A DNA stretch of 64,000 nt from Sipunculus nudus. Its lineage: Eukaryota > Annelida > Sipuncula > Golfingiida > Sipunculidae. Positions 32,748 to 45,500 of this stretch are shown here, one piece after another; positions within the stretch are counted from its first letter, which is position 1; every line of letters starts with the position of its first letter. A program made the position numbers and the translations under genes. The notes under the pieces are model-generated. The model worked only from the letters and a program-made list of their open reading frames with translations. It searched no databases and was not told where the DNA came from. The stretch spans positions 56,233,519 to 56,297,518 of the forward strand of contig CM049306.1 in assembly GCA_026874595.1 (NCBI GenBank). Direction: 5' to 3'.

Positions 32748-34292
32748 ATCGGGGGAAAACAAAACGGTATTGAAGCGTTAGCATTTTGTACATGCTTTAA
32801 ACTGCTTTATTTATAAGACAATTCCTTGGTTTCCGGCTTCCAGCTTCTGACTTCCAAGTTTACATACACGACCGCGCCATGACACCTTTAGTTTTGAATG
32901 AGAAGTACCGCTTCACATGAATCGGTGCCACAGTGATAAAAGGTTATAATAATAATAATGATTTTTGTGTAACAACATTTCTTCTTTGATATTCAGCACA
33001 TATAATACGACTTTATAAGCCCCTAATGCCAAATAATACCAGACAGTAAATATTTTGATCCGACCCTTAGAATGGGCATTCTGTTGTGACTGCCATCATG
33101 ACTCCAGGCCCTTATCAGTTTATTTTCGAAGGCCTGAGTGCCATGTTGTCATGGCTAGGGGAGGGGGGTCCAGGGAACCCTTGGTGGCAAGGCCTTTCAA
33201 ACAGCAACCCCCATTTTATGTTATCTATTATTTCCAAAGAAACAAAATGGTAAGAACTGACATTACTCATTGTTTCACAACTAGTAAATGTAAATAAACT
33301 AAAATAATCTCACAAGCCTTAATAACCTCTCCACAGCTGATTTACTATCATGTTTTACTCCTTGTCATGAGATTGCATCCAGATTCCAGACAGATGATTT
33401 CTTTGACTATTGATACCTCTTGTCATTATAAATGGTATGGTGGCAGGCATGTCAGCTGCAGTACATGGGAGGTAAATGCAAAAATAAAATTAGAGAAAGT
33501 ATACTATAGGTATATACTCTATTAACATATAAATATACTATAGGTAATTCCTGTTAAGAAAAGTTCTTATGATTCCACTGTGAAAAATACATTAGATTGT
33601 TTATTTACAAAATATTTGTAAACGTGCTGCCAATGTTGCCACACAGAAAAACGTGTAGCCCAACTGATTGCACACTGTAGCTCAGGTGCATCTGATCTGC
33701 TGCTCTCTATAGTGCTGGGACAATATGAGTTTTTTATATCATGATAAATATTTAAGATTTATAGCAAGATACCATGATATCCAATATAATTATTCACATT
33801 ATTATATGACTCAATGAGCCACCAATAATAATAACAGCCCCCTGTATTGACTTTAGACATGGGTTTAACTATTGATATCATTTATATCCATTGTGTCAGT
33901 ATCACAGGATCATTCATAAAGTGATGTAAGTTGCATGAAAGTGCTGCTGGTGTGTTAGCTTGAGGCACGGGAACTCTGCCCCCACAGTCAAATCATGCTT
34001 GTCAGAACTTTCCACCATGTCTCCTATGATTACATAAAAGCCGGAGAATCCCAAGGAGTTTCAAATGGCATAATTATATTGTGTATATAGGGTAAATATG
34101 TCATCCCTCATTTTTATGGCCAAATATGCAACCTGTCAGGAATATTGACATTAACATTTGTGTTCCATGTAATAAAAGGATAAATATGTTTATTTATTGC
34201 TTTTTCTTTATGATGTTATTTTCTCCTGGAATTCTGTGGCTTTGTCCTCTATGATTTTTTAATTATGTAAGCATGGCCTTGTTGTTTTACAG
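32748..34292. other. PSMD6 intron 1, 3' part
   Basis: Non-coding, AT-rich. It ends with the acceptor TTGTTTTACAG at 34282-34292. No gene or element recognised. Confidence 0.5.
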
Positions 34293-34498
34293 ATATGGCA
34301 CCATTGTATGAAGAAATATGTCAAGAAATGGGATGGCAAATTGATCAGAATCTCTTGAAAAAGATGAAGGAAGTCAACGAAGCAGAACTCAAGAAACTGG
34401 ACGATGCAGTGGAGGATGCTGAACAGAATCTGGGAGAAACAGAAGTCAGGGATTTTATGTTGAATAAAGCAGAGTTCCTCTGTAAAATAGGGGATAAG
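34293..34498 (+). CDS. PSMD6: PSMD6 exon 2
   Basis: 206 nt, coding for residues from about 49 to 117: [20 protein letters not shown] and on to LCKIGDK, with strongly conserved [18 protein letters not shown]-type text. It is the start of the Rpn7 helical repeat region. Acceptor TTTTACAG|AT, donor AAG|GTAAAT. Ends in phase 0. Confidence 0.97.
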
Positions 34499-34967
34499 GT
34501 AAATTAACATTATAATCATTATCAATATGCATCATCCTTGCATGTTCTGTATGCATTATACTTTCATGTTGTTTGTGTAAAGCCCTAAAGTGCAATACAT
34601 TAATCAGTGATATTTTGCACAGCCAGGAAGTGAAGAAAATAGATCAACTGAGAGGACAGTTTATTCAGTATTTATAATTCTAATGAGCCATTATTAAGAT
34701 AGTATCTCAGAGACTTTACATTTAAGACAGATAATAAATATATCAATTTAAAAAAAAAAAAAAAAGATTCACACTTGGTACAAACATATGAGGATAAGGA
34801 AACATATAAGGAAACATATTTGGATGTGATATTTACAATCTACCAACAGAAGGATAACATACATTCTTGATAGTGAAAACTAAAATTTACTTCTAGAATA
34901 ACATAATGTTAATTTTACAATTGATCAGAGTGGTGTGTTTGTACAAAATATGATTTTGTATTTACAG

Positions 34968-35113
34968 GAAGGGGCTCTTTCACAATTCCGCAAAACAGGA
35001 GAAAAAACAGTGACAGTTGGATTCCGCCTAGACATGGTTTTCCATATGATAAGAATGGGGCTATTTTATAATGACCATGATCTCATCACAAGGAACTTGG
35101 AAAAGGCACAGAG
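34968..35113 (+). CDS. PSMD6: PSMD6 exon 3
   Basis: 146 nt, [20 protein letters not shown] through [18 protein letters not shown]. Helical repeats of the Rpn7 domain. Acceptor TATTTACAG|GAA, donor AGAG|GTAAGC. Ends in phase 2 (AG), completed by T of exon 4 to give Ser. Confidence 0.97.
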
Positions 35114-36377
35114 GTAAGCAGGCCAAGGTGTTTCAATCAGACTCATGTTGTAGAATTTATGGTATAGAATGAAAATTGGAGAATATAAATAAGAGAATAT
35201 GATAGAAGTATTTCTGTTGTATTCAGGATCCAAGCAGGTTCTGGAAATTCATCACTGATTTACATTTACATTGTATAGTCACAGGGGTTCAGATTCAAGG
35301 AAATTTTAATTGTTGTCCGTATAATAATATGAATATAAATCTGTGATAAATTGAAAATGTTTAAGGCTATGCAGCCCTTAACTGGAACTTTGAGATGAGA
35401 GACTGCATAAACTTCTATTAACGTAGAACAATTGAACAAAGGAGCATTATCATAAATGCATGGCAGTTGTAGGGTACCCCATTAAGTGAGTGTTTCTCTT
35501 ATATTTGATGATCATTGTGAGTTGCATTTATATTATAACAGTACAGTTTATGAGGGGGTTTGGCTAGAACAGAAGAAAGAGGTATAAGGTCAAGCAAACT
35601 TATTCCAAATCTCTTTATATTATTATATAACATATTTGCATATGAAAAAAAAATATTAATATAGATTTTACATTAAATGAGCCCAATTCCTGGAGGAAAA
35701 ATATTTTTTCTATCTATTTTTCCACAAAAAACATGAGGTTGTGTGATTTGTTAAAAAACTATTGGCTCTTCCATAAGCACTGTTAACTGGGCAGTGACGT
35801 CACACACTGGGAAATCCCCTGTGACTGAAAATTCTAGATCTCAGTAAAAGCACAGTATTTCTGCCACTATCAGTCCTAAATTTTCAGCAGAGAATTAAAA
35901 CAACATGCATTACTAGATCTGAGTTGTTGATAAAATTTAGTACATGATGTTACATGTACCAGCCATTTAAACCAGGGCAAAGTCCGGGAACTGGATGAAA
36001 TCCTCCATTCATACAACAAATGCACGTGGAATAGGTTTACTTAACCTTCATAAAATCTAACCACCATGGTTTATGGTCACTTCTTTGTAACTAGCAATAT
36101 ACCCATAATTTTGACATGTGATATCTGGGTTTTAGTGTGTATGCAAAATGGCAGCCCCCATGAGCTGTTTGGGGAAAGTGGAATAAATAAATCATCTAGT
36201 GTTTGTTAAGAGCATGGGGATGAGACATGAAACTACATGAGGAGAGCATCAAGGCCAGAATCTGTCTGTGGAGAAAATGTAGTCCCCATTGTATGTGTGT
36301 CAGCAAAATTTACAGTGTAATAAAGTATTAATAAAAATGCTTTTTACCACCCCTCAAATCCCCAAATTAAAGTAGGA

Positions 36378-36462
36378 TTTAATCAGTCACTGTATTAATG
36401 ATCATTACAGCCTAATAGATGAGGGAGGTGACTGGGACAGAAGGAATAGATGGAAAGTCTGA
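36378..36462 (+). repeat. Partial tandem copy of PSMD6 exon 4 with its acceptor
   Basis: 36378-36458 repeats 36502-36582 at a distance of 124 bp: same polypyrimidine-poor approach 'aatgatcattacag', same exon start [13 protein letters not shown]. It diverges after about 45 coding bases. If spliced from exon 3, the frame would stop at TGA 36460-36462. It lies in intron 3 and has no obvious donor. Confidence 0.9.
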
Positions 36463-36534
36463 GCACCATGGGTCGTGGGTCACTTATTTAATAATTTGTT
36501 GTTTAATCAATCACTGTATTAATGATCATTACAG

Positions 36535-36754
36535 TCTGATAGATGAGGGAGGTGACTGGGACAGAAGGAACAGACTGAAGGTCTACCAAGGGCTGTATAG
36601 CATGTCTATCCGTGACTTCAAGACGGCAGCCAACCAGTTCCTGGACACTGTAGCCACCTTCACATCGTATGAACTCATGGACTACAAGACATTTGTCACT
36701 TACACAGTCCTGTGCAGTATGATTGCCCTGGACAGGCCAGACCTCAGAGAAAAG
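36535..36754 (+). CDS. PSMD6: PSMD6 exon 4
   Basis: 220 nt encoding [20 protein letters not shown], then [20 protein letters not shown] and [20 protein letters not shown], ending RPDLREK. This is the most conserved block of Rpn7. Acceptor CATTACAG|T, donor AAAAG|GTAACA. Ends in phase 0. I chose this copy over the upstream partial one because only it is full length with a donor. Confidence 0.97.
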
Positions 36755-37149
36755 GTAACACTTTCTTGTCCATATCAAGTCGAGCACAACTCTCAAGTTT
36801 CTTGGGTGATTCCTGGCTACCCTATACAAATTCTGTAAACAGATTAGTGTTTAAATATAATTAAAAGTGTAAAAATAAACTAAATACCAGATGTGGAAAA
36901 CTGGACATATAAATAAATAAAAATACATTCTCTATGATAACAAAGGCTTTGATAATTTGCGTGATTAAGTTATTACTAATATAATTACTAATACTTTGAA
37001 ATAAGTAAAACTTTTAGATTCCATTAAGTCTCATTCATTACTAACTACTAACTACCTTATATGTATATTTAACTATATTTCTTTGGTTTACATATTTCCC
37101 TGGAATTTGACTTATTTATTTTATGAGCTTATCATAACTTTTCATGCAG

Positions 37150-37258
37150 GTTACAAAAGGGTCAGAGATCTTGGAAGTGTTGCACAGCCTGCCTGATGTA
37201 AAGGAATACCTTTTTTCACTCTATAACTGCCACTATGGAGACTTCTTTAAAGCACTAG
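37150..37258 (+). CDS. PSMD6: PSMD6 exon 5
   Basis: 109 nt, [20 protein letters not shown] through [11 protein letters not shown], entering the PCI domain. Acceptor TTCATGCAG|GTT, donor CTAG|GTAAGT. Ends in phase 1. Confidence 0.96.
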
Positions 37259-37602
37259 GTAAGTCTCTCTCCAGGAGGATACAGTAATATGTTGGTATAC
37301 AATGATATTTAGTGCAATGTGTTTAAATAAGTTGCTATATATTTTTAGTGATAGCATACCAGTGTTGTTATATGAAATTATATTGATTGAGTCAGTCTTA
37401 TTTTCTGTACAATATAGTTTTCTTGACATACATAAATAGTTGCACGTGTGTCTCCTGCCCTTGATATTGTTGTTTGAATCCTTGATAAATGTATGGTCTG
37501 AAAGTACTGATAGGGTGTGCCCGTACTTAAAACATTTCAGCTTAAAACAATCAGTTTTCTAACACAAAGCCGATGTTTAATGTATTGCATCTTTCCTTGC
37601 AG

Positions 37603-37771
37603 CTAAAATGGAACAAGAAATCAAGTATGACCGCTACTTGGCCCCTCATTATAGTTACTATGTTCGTGAGATGAGGATCCTCGCTTACTCGCAGCTCCTT
37701 GAGTCCTACCGCAGCCTCACTCTGGATTACATGGCTAAAGCCTTCTCGGTATCCCAGAACTTCATAGATCA
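37603..37771 (+). CDS. PSMD6: PSMD6 exon 6
   Basis: 169 nt, encoding [20 protein letters not shown] then [17 protein letters not shown] and FID: the PCI domain helical bundle. Acceptor TTCCTTGCAG|CT, donor ATCA|GTGAGT. Ends in phase 2 (CA), completed by G of exon 7 to give Gln. Confidence 0.96.
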
Positions 37772-38262
37772 GTGAGTAAAATTCACATTTTCAGACAAAG
37801 CATATGTTACATCAAAGACATAGTAATTTGAAAAACAGGACAGTAACTTACTTTTCACTGTAAGATGATAAGTACACATGTATGTCAACACAGGTCTTTT
37901 TAAAAACTCATACCGAGAGTAAACATAAAACAAGTGTGGCCATGATTAAATTTAAAAAAAAAACACACAAATTTTTCACTCTATAGTTTTTTTAGACCAG
38001 TTCACTGATTAAGAAAAGGAACTTCAGTTCTACACAGTTATAATACTAAACTTTGTGCCATGTACAATGCAGTTCAAGTGCTTGACTATTTGTATCATAA
38101 GGTGAAAGACATTACACATCTGTTCCATATTATACACGTTTCTGTGTTGCAGAATATTTTGTTACACAAAATAGTTTATCTTTATGGGGTGTCCTGAAGT
38201 TTATTGTCACTCATATGAGACTGTAATAAGAGCAATAATCTTTACTTTAACATCCATTTCAG

Positions 38263-38368
38263 GGAGTTGTCCAGGTTTATTGCTGCAGGCAGACTGCACT
38301 GTAAGATCGACAAAGTAGGAGGTGTGGTGGAGACAAACAGACCAGACAGCAAGAACTGGCAGTACCAG
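38263..38368 (+). CDS. PSMD6: PSMD6 exon 7
   Basis: 106 nt, [20 protein letters not shown] then [15 protein letters not shown]: the winged-helix half of the PCI domain, very close to other animals. Acceptor CCATTTCAG|G, donor CCAG|GTAAGC. Ends in phase 0. Confidence 0.97.
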
Positions 38369-40581
38369 GTAAGCCTTTTATTCTCATGAAAACTTTAACG
38401 TAAAATGAATGGCCTTTTTCTTCAGTTAAGTGTTCTTTAACACTTAATAATTTACAATAATCAACCTTGAAAAGATGTACATACCCTTCTTGTCTTATAT
38501 TTTCAATTAATTTCTGTTTAACACTTTGTATTTCACAGTAATCACAACTGCGTCATGACAATGTATTCAGTGTATGGGCTTATGTATGTGAACCTTGAGG
38601 GATGGTCTGGTTAGTCAAGGGGTTAATAACTATTGAAGTTAATTGACGTAAATTCATAGACCTGGAGGGTGGTCTGTACAATGAAGATAAGATAAGATAT
38701 AGTTTATTGCTATATATATGTAATAAGATCATCACATACAATAGTATTTGGCTTTACTGGCTTGCTAAAACAAACACATTAAACAAGGAGTAATTAAATA
38801 AAATTGTGTATAGAAAAAAGACGTATGACTAAGAATGTTTGACTAGATTATTGTGCTGCAAATGATATATTTAATTCCCGAACAGCTGACGCATAAGTGC
38901 TGGTTTGAGTTCTTTTGGAATTGCCTGATAGTGACCTATAGCGAACCCCCGATTTCATTTTTTTAAACAAATAGTGTGCCGAAGGGTGAATATAACCACT
39001 GAGGATGAACTTGAAAGTGAAACTTTACCATTTGTAGATAAGCAGACAGTTGTTTGATAAAAAAGGATTAATGAGCATATCAAGAGAGAAAGAGTTACTG
39101 TTAATGGTAGATCCATTAGTAGGTTTTAACTGTGTTCTGTGTAGACAGTTAGAGATATTGCCCAAGTTTATTGTTCTGAAAATTAAAGGGTATGTTGGAA
39201 GGTTGGATTCCATACCTGTTAATACATGATCTGGTTTGTAAAAAAATATGTTCAACTGTATGCTGAACACGCTCTTAACACAGCACGTGACTTCCTTGTA
39301 ACCTTCCACACACACAGTGTGAGCAGGATTCTTCAGGTTTGGCAACACCCAGTCAGTTTGCGCTGGATAAAGTAAAATCTGATTGGCTCTGCGTTGAAAC
39401 AAATCTGCAGAACTGGTAGAAGAAATCTGATTGGCTCAGCATGTAAACAAACACGACTGAGCCCATGGCAAACTTGTGTCGCACTGCAAGAAAGGAAATA
39501 TGCAGACATTGGGGGATAACTGACCTCAGGCCACACTAGCAAGTCAGTATAGAGACTTGTGTTGAAAGTTTACAATTGCATCGTGTGTATTCCAAGTCTG
39601 TGCTACCAAGCGCTTTCCACTGTAGTGCAAAGTAACCAATATCTAAAAAAACATCCGATTGTGCTGGTGATATCTGCAATGAGATTGGTTAAATATTACT
39701 TTGGGGGAATTCCACAGAGAAAGCACTGCCTGGTGGCCAAACCTGACCAGCAACTGCAGTTTAATGCAGTCGTTAGTGTAGCGAATAGTTGAGCATAGTG
39801 TAACCTGCTGCTTATTGAGCGTATATGCTTGACTGCACTCCAAACTGCACAAACCACTGTCCACACTCTCACACCTACATATGGAGACATAGCTTATAGG
39901 GACATAATCAGGAGCAATATTATGCCTATTGTTTCACACTATCAGTTCAGGTTTGCTTTATACAAAAGTTTTCCAGCAAAACTATCAAAGCACACAGTCT
40001 TAGTACCTCACATACGGCTGTTCAACAGCTTGTTATGGATCTGCATTTTGGTTAACACAGTCTTCTTGTCTCTGCATGTTTACCATAACAAGGCCATGTT
40101 ACTGGACATCTGATTGTGAGCCACAACACTCAAAGTTTCAGCCAATGTATTACATTTCCTTTGCTGAGTCATTCAGGGCATCCCCTAATTTTACATGTGT
40201 TGTGGTCGGGCAATACACATGCTGTGTTTATGTTGACACCCCTGATCACCCCCAGTCCACTGTCTTTAACACTTGTTTACAGGAGTTAGCAAACGGTTTC
40301 AGACCATTATTTTGGCAGGTACAAATTTATTTTTTAGGGAAGAAGCTATTTTTTTGTGTTTATTCAACATGCTTTATAGGTGTTTGGGCCCCTTTAAAAT
40401 TCTGAGTGATACCATTACCAACATAATGAACTCTCACAACTTATACACTCTTACACATACTTAGGTTACTTATGTTACTTGACAAATGCATTTTCATATG
40501 TGATGCTGTAATATTATTTTACAGTTTATTTATTTACATGTATGTGGTTATTTACCAATAACATTTATGTTTTCGTTGCAG
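38369..40581. other. PSMD6 intron 7 with dispersed repeat
   Basis: Holds a short (AAGAT)n-like tract near 38685-38699 next to 'agtttattgctatat', possibly the 3' end of a minus-strand retroelement, and repeat E copy 1. The minus-strand frame 39025-39402 is not recognised. Confidence 0.4.
39898..40402 (+). repeat. Dispersed repeat E, copy 1
   Basis: Matches 41703-42165 over about 500 bp, from 'ggacataatcaggag' to 'ttgggcccctttaa', with clear divergence. Ends resemble an imperfect inverted repeat (TTAAA..GG..AATC versus TTAAAGGGGCCCAATC), so a TTAA-target DNA element is possible. It lies in PSMD6 intron 7. Confidence 0.6.
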
Positions 40582-40650
40582 GCTACCATAAAACAAGGAG
40601 ACATCCTGCTCAACAGAATACAGAAGTTGAGTCGAGTCATCAACATTTAA
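40582..40650 (+). CDS. PSMD6: PSMD6 exon 8 and stop
   Basis: 69 nt, ATIKQGDILLNRIQKLSRVI then N-I-stop (TAA 40648-40650). This is the C-terminal helix that joins the lid helical bundle. Acceptor TTCGTTGCAG|GC. The summed coding length of 1170 nt is exactly in frame. Confidence 0.97.
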   Translation, partial: ATIKQGDILLNRIQKLSRVINI

Positions 40651-40713
40651 CAGATTTATTAATTCCAAACATTTATACTGGACATTTCACACTTGAAAAT
40701 CCATATTTGTTGA

Positions 40714-40719
40714 AATAAA
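40714..40719 (+). terminator. PSMD6 polyadenylation signal
   Basis: AATAAA 64 bases after the PSMD6 stop codon, giving a short 3' UTR. No transcript evidence is available. Confidence 0.65.
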
Positions 40720-41096
40720 ACAAAGGGACAAGTCAGTGATGAGCTTGTTTGACGACAGCAAGTCTCAGAGAAGAAATATGAGAGAATTGGACCACACCAG
40801 GAGGATGAAAAAAAAGTTGTTTTAAAGAAAGAAAATAGTCTTGCTTGATGGTGTTAATTTGTATGTATAAACAACAGTGTATTGTATGCAGTGTTGTGAA
40901 TATACATGTTTGTGTAAAACTAATAAATACATGTAAAGATAATCTTATACATGATTTGTTTCTGTATAAATTACATGGGCACTGTATAAGAGTATGCATG
41001 ATGAAAAGTGAAAACCAAAGAAACTAGCAATATAAAATAACTGGCAGTATATGCTTAACTTTGGACTTGCAACATCACCTTTTTAGTCTTTGCAAA

Positions 41097-41240
41097 ATGG
41101 CAGCCCCCAGGAGTGGTTTAGAAAGTTTAGAAAGTCATGGTTTGATAAGTGCACAGAAATTTGACAGAAAAATCACTCCAAGAGCAGTACCAAAGTGGGA
41201 ATTTATCCGGAAAGAGAGTTTCGTAGCCAAGATTGAGAGA
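41097..41240 (+). CDS. Possible small gene, exon 1 (unrecognised)
   Basis: ATG in good context (CAAAATGG) followed by 48 codons: MAAPRSGLESLESHGLISAQ, then KFDRKITPRAVPKWEFIRKE and SFVAKIER. It ends at GAGA|GTAAAT in phase 0. Composition looks like a real soluble protein, with no signal or membrane segment. It starts about 450 bases after the PSMD6 stop on the same strand. I do not recognise the family. A similar 30-bp phrase ('gcaaaatggcagccccca') at 36143 in PSMD6 intron 3 leaves room for a repeat origin. Confidence 0.4.
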
Positions 41241-41344
41241 GTAAATATATATTCAGCACACAGATTACACAGAATATGCACTCAAGAAATGAACTATACA
41301 TACATGTGTTAGATGGAAAGATTGGCTTAAAATGCATCCGCAAT

Positions 41345-41569
41345 CTTTCTGAATAAGTGGGTTGTGACCCTGACCTTTGATGTCATGACCCAAACCTCAA
41401 GAGTTCTTGCTATAAAGAAGGGCCACATGATTCAAGTTTGAAAACAATGTCAATCCAAACTGGAGTTATCATCAAGAAACAAATTTGGTATTCATACAGA
41501 AAGACGGAGAGACGTACGGACAGGGTGATCACTATAGGGCATCTGCTTATTCAAATAGGGCCCTAATAA
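41345..41569 (+). mobile_element. Fragment of element family F, second copy
   Basis: Ends with 'agacgtacggacagggtgat', then 'cactatagggc', then 'gggccctaataa', the same 3' end as 22070-22136. TAGGGC and GCCCTA can pair as a hairpin. The upstream text 'gtgaccctgacctttgatg' is common in such elements. It lies in the intron of the putative small gene. Confidence 0.45.
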
Positions 41570-41702
41570 CACGCAAGGTCCCAGGACACTTGATGAAACC
41601 TCAGTTGCAAAATGTATCAATACAACTTTGTATTCATAATAGACAAATCTCTTTCATATTATGGGTATACATAGATATAGGTTATGGGATGAGGTACATT
41701 AA

Positions 41703-42165
41703 AAGGACATAATCAGGAGCTAAATTATGGCAATTCTTTCACAATATCAGTTCAGTTTTGCTTTATACAAATGTTTTGCAGCAAAACCGTCCCAGCTCAT
41801 GGTCTTATTTCCTTGCTTACGGCTGTTTAACACCATGTTATGGCTCTGTGTTGGTAAACACAATCTGTTTACCATAACAAGGCCGCCAGACCGGAGGTCC
41901 GATTAAGAGTGGCAACATGATGTGTTTCAGCAAGCAGAAACATGTATTACATTTTTTGGTCCAAGTCAGACCAGACATCTGATTGACACGTGTTTTGGCT
42001 CAACGATGCACATGGCCCCATGCGCTGTGTTTATGTTGACACCTATCACCGGCCTGGTCCACTGTTTTTAACATTTGTAAACATGAGAAAGCAAACAGTT
42101 TCAGGGCAATATTTTGGGATATTTTGTTAACGTAACATACTTTAAAGGTGATTGGGCCCCTTTAA
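41703..42165 (+). repeat. Dispersed repeat E, copy 2
   Basis: Second copy of the repeat at 39898-40402, about 1.8 kb away in the same orientation. See that entry for the ends. Confidence 0.6.
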
Positions 42166-42424
42166 GATTAGGATCATGAGCACTCCTATCAGAGTGGCCT
42201 TGACCTTGAATATTCCCATATTTGTTGAAAAAAATATTGTTACTCAAGTTGAAATATTGAAGAAACCATGGTCGCTTGCCAAGTGTCAGTATATGCTGCT
42301 GAAGATGGGGGGGGGGGGGGGGCTTTCTGGGGAAATTCTAGTTAATCTACAGAGAATGTAAATACTTAATATAGAGTTTGTTTTCATGGCACAGGTCACA
42401 ATGTTGTAGTAATTTCCATTGCAG

Positions 42425-42538
42425 ACTCACGATTGCAAATCAAGCACAGAGCTTTATGAGTTGAGAAAACAAGCCAAGGCCCTATCACAGCAACCTCTTT
42501 CATGCATAGACCATCTTTCAATAACAGAAAAGCAATAA
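42425..42538 (+). CDS. Possible small gene, exon 2 with stop
   Basis: Acceptor TTTCCATTGCAG|ACT. The phase-0 reading THDCKSSTELYELRKQAKAL continues to ITEKQ and TAA (42536-42538), joining in frame with 41097-41240 to give 85 codons before the stop. The stop overlaps an AATAAA (42534-42539). The only GT inside the exon is in a poor donor context, so it behaves as a terminal exon. No homologue comes to mind. Confidence 0.35.
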   Translation, partial: THDCKSSTELYELRKQAKALSQQPLSCIDHLSITEKQ

Positions 42539-42539
42539 A

Positions 42540-45500
42540 TGACACCATGCTTATAATTAAAGGCTGTATAATATCAGCCTTTACTCAATACTTACAATAC
42601 AGGTAACAATAAATTATACCATCTGTTGAACCTTGTGTTCTGATGGCACAGATATTATCTCATATTTAACAAAGAAAAAAAAAGGTTCGACAATGAAAGG
42701 AGGCACAAAAACCCAGAAAGAACAAGATGGCCCCACTTGCCTTCCAAAGTGCTATCCAAGATTATTGGCCAATTTTATTTTAAGACCAATCCATGCATCT
42801 CTTTTTGAGATATTTATGATTTTGTGATTTTTACCAAATACAGAAATATTCAATGTCAAGGCCACATATAGGAAAGGTCATGACCCCAATTTAAATAAAC
42901 ATCATCCCATAGCAAATATTTATGTATATGTATAATATATACAGAAATCTCTCAAATAGTTTTTTACTTATAATGCTCATAGTACTGTCAAGTATCATTG
43001 ATGGAGTATTAAATGGCACAAAAACAAGAAAAGGACAGAAGGTGGCACCACCTGTCTTCTGCAGAAGACAAAGCTGTGCAAGATGAGTTTTCAACTGAGA
43101 TTTGTGACAGATTTGTTACTTGTATGGATTAGATAACAATTTTTTTAGGAATGAGCCTTTGGACAAGGAAGAGTGGATCCCTTATCTAAGGTTTGATAGC
43201 TTATGGTATTTAGCAGAGCTTTTGTCCATTGGTCTCTTGGTGTGTACTGTCATAACTGGTTTACAAAGCACATGTTGTGTTGCCTGGTTGAAAACTCCAC
43301 TATACTTTCACACAAATCACATTCATTTCCAAAGCACCAGATAAAAATACTGAAGTCAATATGAAATACAACAGTTTTAATGCATTTTAACAGCCCCAGC
43401 TCCAGTGTTATTCATTAGCTTATAGCTACAGTATATTGACATTTTACTCACACAGCTGTGAATGGAAGGGTTTTTTTAATTACCAGTACATGAACCAGCT
43501 TGTTTTCTCTGCTCACTGGTGGCTGCTGACACCTAGTGGCAATGGCAATAACTATTTTTGAGTGAAATTTACATATCCTTTCTTGAAAACATTTTTTTCT
43601 GCACATAAAAATACATGTTACCCAAGTAGTCATCTATGAATATTCATGAAGGAAAGGGTAAAATTAGTATGATCTCTTCCCCAAACTGAAAGTTACACAA
43701 TTTGTTGAAACAGTGAATGTCTCCTCTGTAATTCTGAAATTTAAACTTGATATAATACAAAAACAGAAATGTAGTTGCCCATTTACTAAGACAGCAGATT
43801 GTGATTAAATATTAATTTGCTCCATACTTAGCTTAATACTATGAAAATTCAGATGACCCCAGGAGGTATGAGTCTATAACAATCATGATAACAACATCAG
43901 TGAGAATAAAGGAACTCATTTCTTGTATTATGAAATATCCATCTAGATCTCTTACTGAATAGCAGGTTTTATCTAAACACTTGTCTCAATGTGGTATTGG
44001 CTCCACCTAATAATGTAATATTTATTTTTACACATTTGATTTGAAGCAAACTCTTTCAAATATACACATCTTAAATATGCACAAGTAAGCAAGGTAAGAT
44101 CAATATTGTGAAACATCCCACTTGCCTAAAAAACATACAGAAGTTATTTTGATGAAAAACAAGATTAAACACAGGGTTAAATATATTTCCAACTGGTTTG
44201 AACAATACAATTATTAAAAGTTGTCTGCAGTAAAATATCAGCCAAATACAACAAAAATAACCTAAAACATACACCTTTCCTCTGCTGGCTATGCAGTATT
44301 AATTGATAGTAATTAATTATAACTAAGCAGAGTTACATTGCTGACATACTAGGAACTTAAATAAGGTGTGGAAGAATTCAAAGATTTCATGGTTTAATTG
44401 TAGGCATATATTTTAATATATAAAGTGGAGCCTTGTTATTATAAACACTAACAGCAAGGGCCAGGGGTCTGTCTGTAATAGAGAGGTGTCTGTGTTAGAG
44501 AGGTCACAAACCTCAAAGTCTAACTCCACCTGGATCATCTGAAGTCCCGGATAGAGATAGAAAGGTGAATTTTGGGTCAAGTTCTGCTCTACATATGTGT
44601 GTTTGTGCATGTGTGAATACATTTGTTAGTCTGGATGTGGTTAATTAAAGTCATATGTGCATTGTGTGTTGTAAATTTTATACTATAATAGCTTATCTGA
44701 TGTATTACATCAGAAATGGAGGCAGTCACAATTCATCTTTTGTGCATGTTTTTCTCAAAAATGGCATTCCTTACTGATGTGATGTACGTGAAGGAATGTC
44801 CCATTATGAAAAATCTACACATGCATGAACCAATGAACTTGTGTTTAAATTCACACACAAATCCACATTCAGACTCACTTGTCATAATTAAAAAATTATT
44901 AATTAATTAGCACTCCACAAAAGAAACTGGTGGTGAAGAATAACAGGAGTAGGCCACATAAGGATATATGTGCTCATGTGTGTGAGTGTATACTTGTGTG
45001 ATCTGTGAAGTTCTTCAGACAATCATAATGAACAAAACCATTTAAAACTGTATAAGACAGCATTTAATAACATCAGACCAAACACCCCTTCACACCTCTA
45101 GTATATATACCTCAAACATAATGGTCTGGAGTTCAAGCCCAGCTTCTGTCATATGGAAAAGGTTAACTTCTGTTTAATACCTGTAAACATTTGGATATGC
45201 CTGACCCCTACCCCAACCCCAACCCCACCATATCCCATTTCAAAATTTTAGATTTGGTGCTTAACCCTACTGATCAAAAACTGAAAACGTAAAAAAGTGA
45301 GTCGAGTTCAGTCTTTTGAGCATTCCTGGTTTACTGTTAACAAAAAATTGACAGCAGCAATCATAACCAAATTAAGTGATGAATATGCATTTATAACCAA
45401 ATTAACTGATGAATATGCATTTTAAAGGCTCTGATCATGAATATATATGGATTGACATCCTCATGAATATGCAATATTCTGGAGTTACATGTGATTTATG

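Noticed and set aside
36411-36462. Considered as the true start of PSMD6 exon 4
   Set aside because: It diverges after about 45 bases, meets a stop and lacks a donor. The copy at 36535 is full length.
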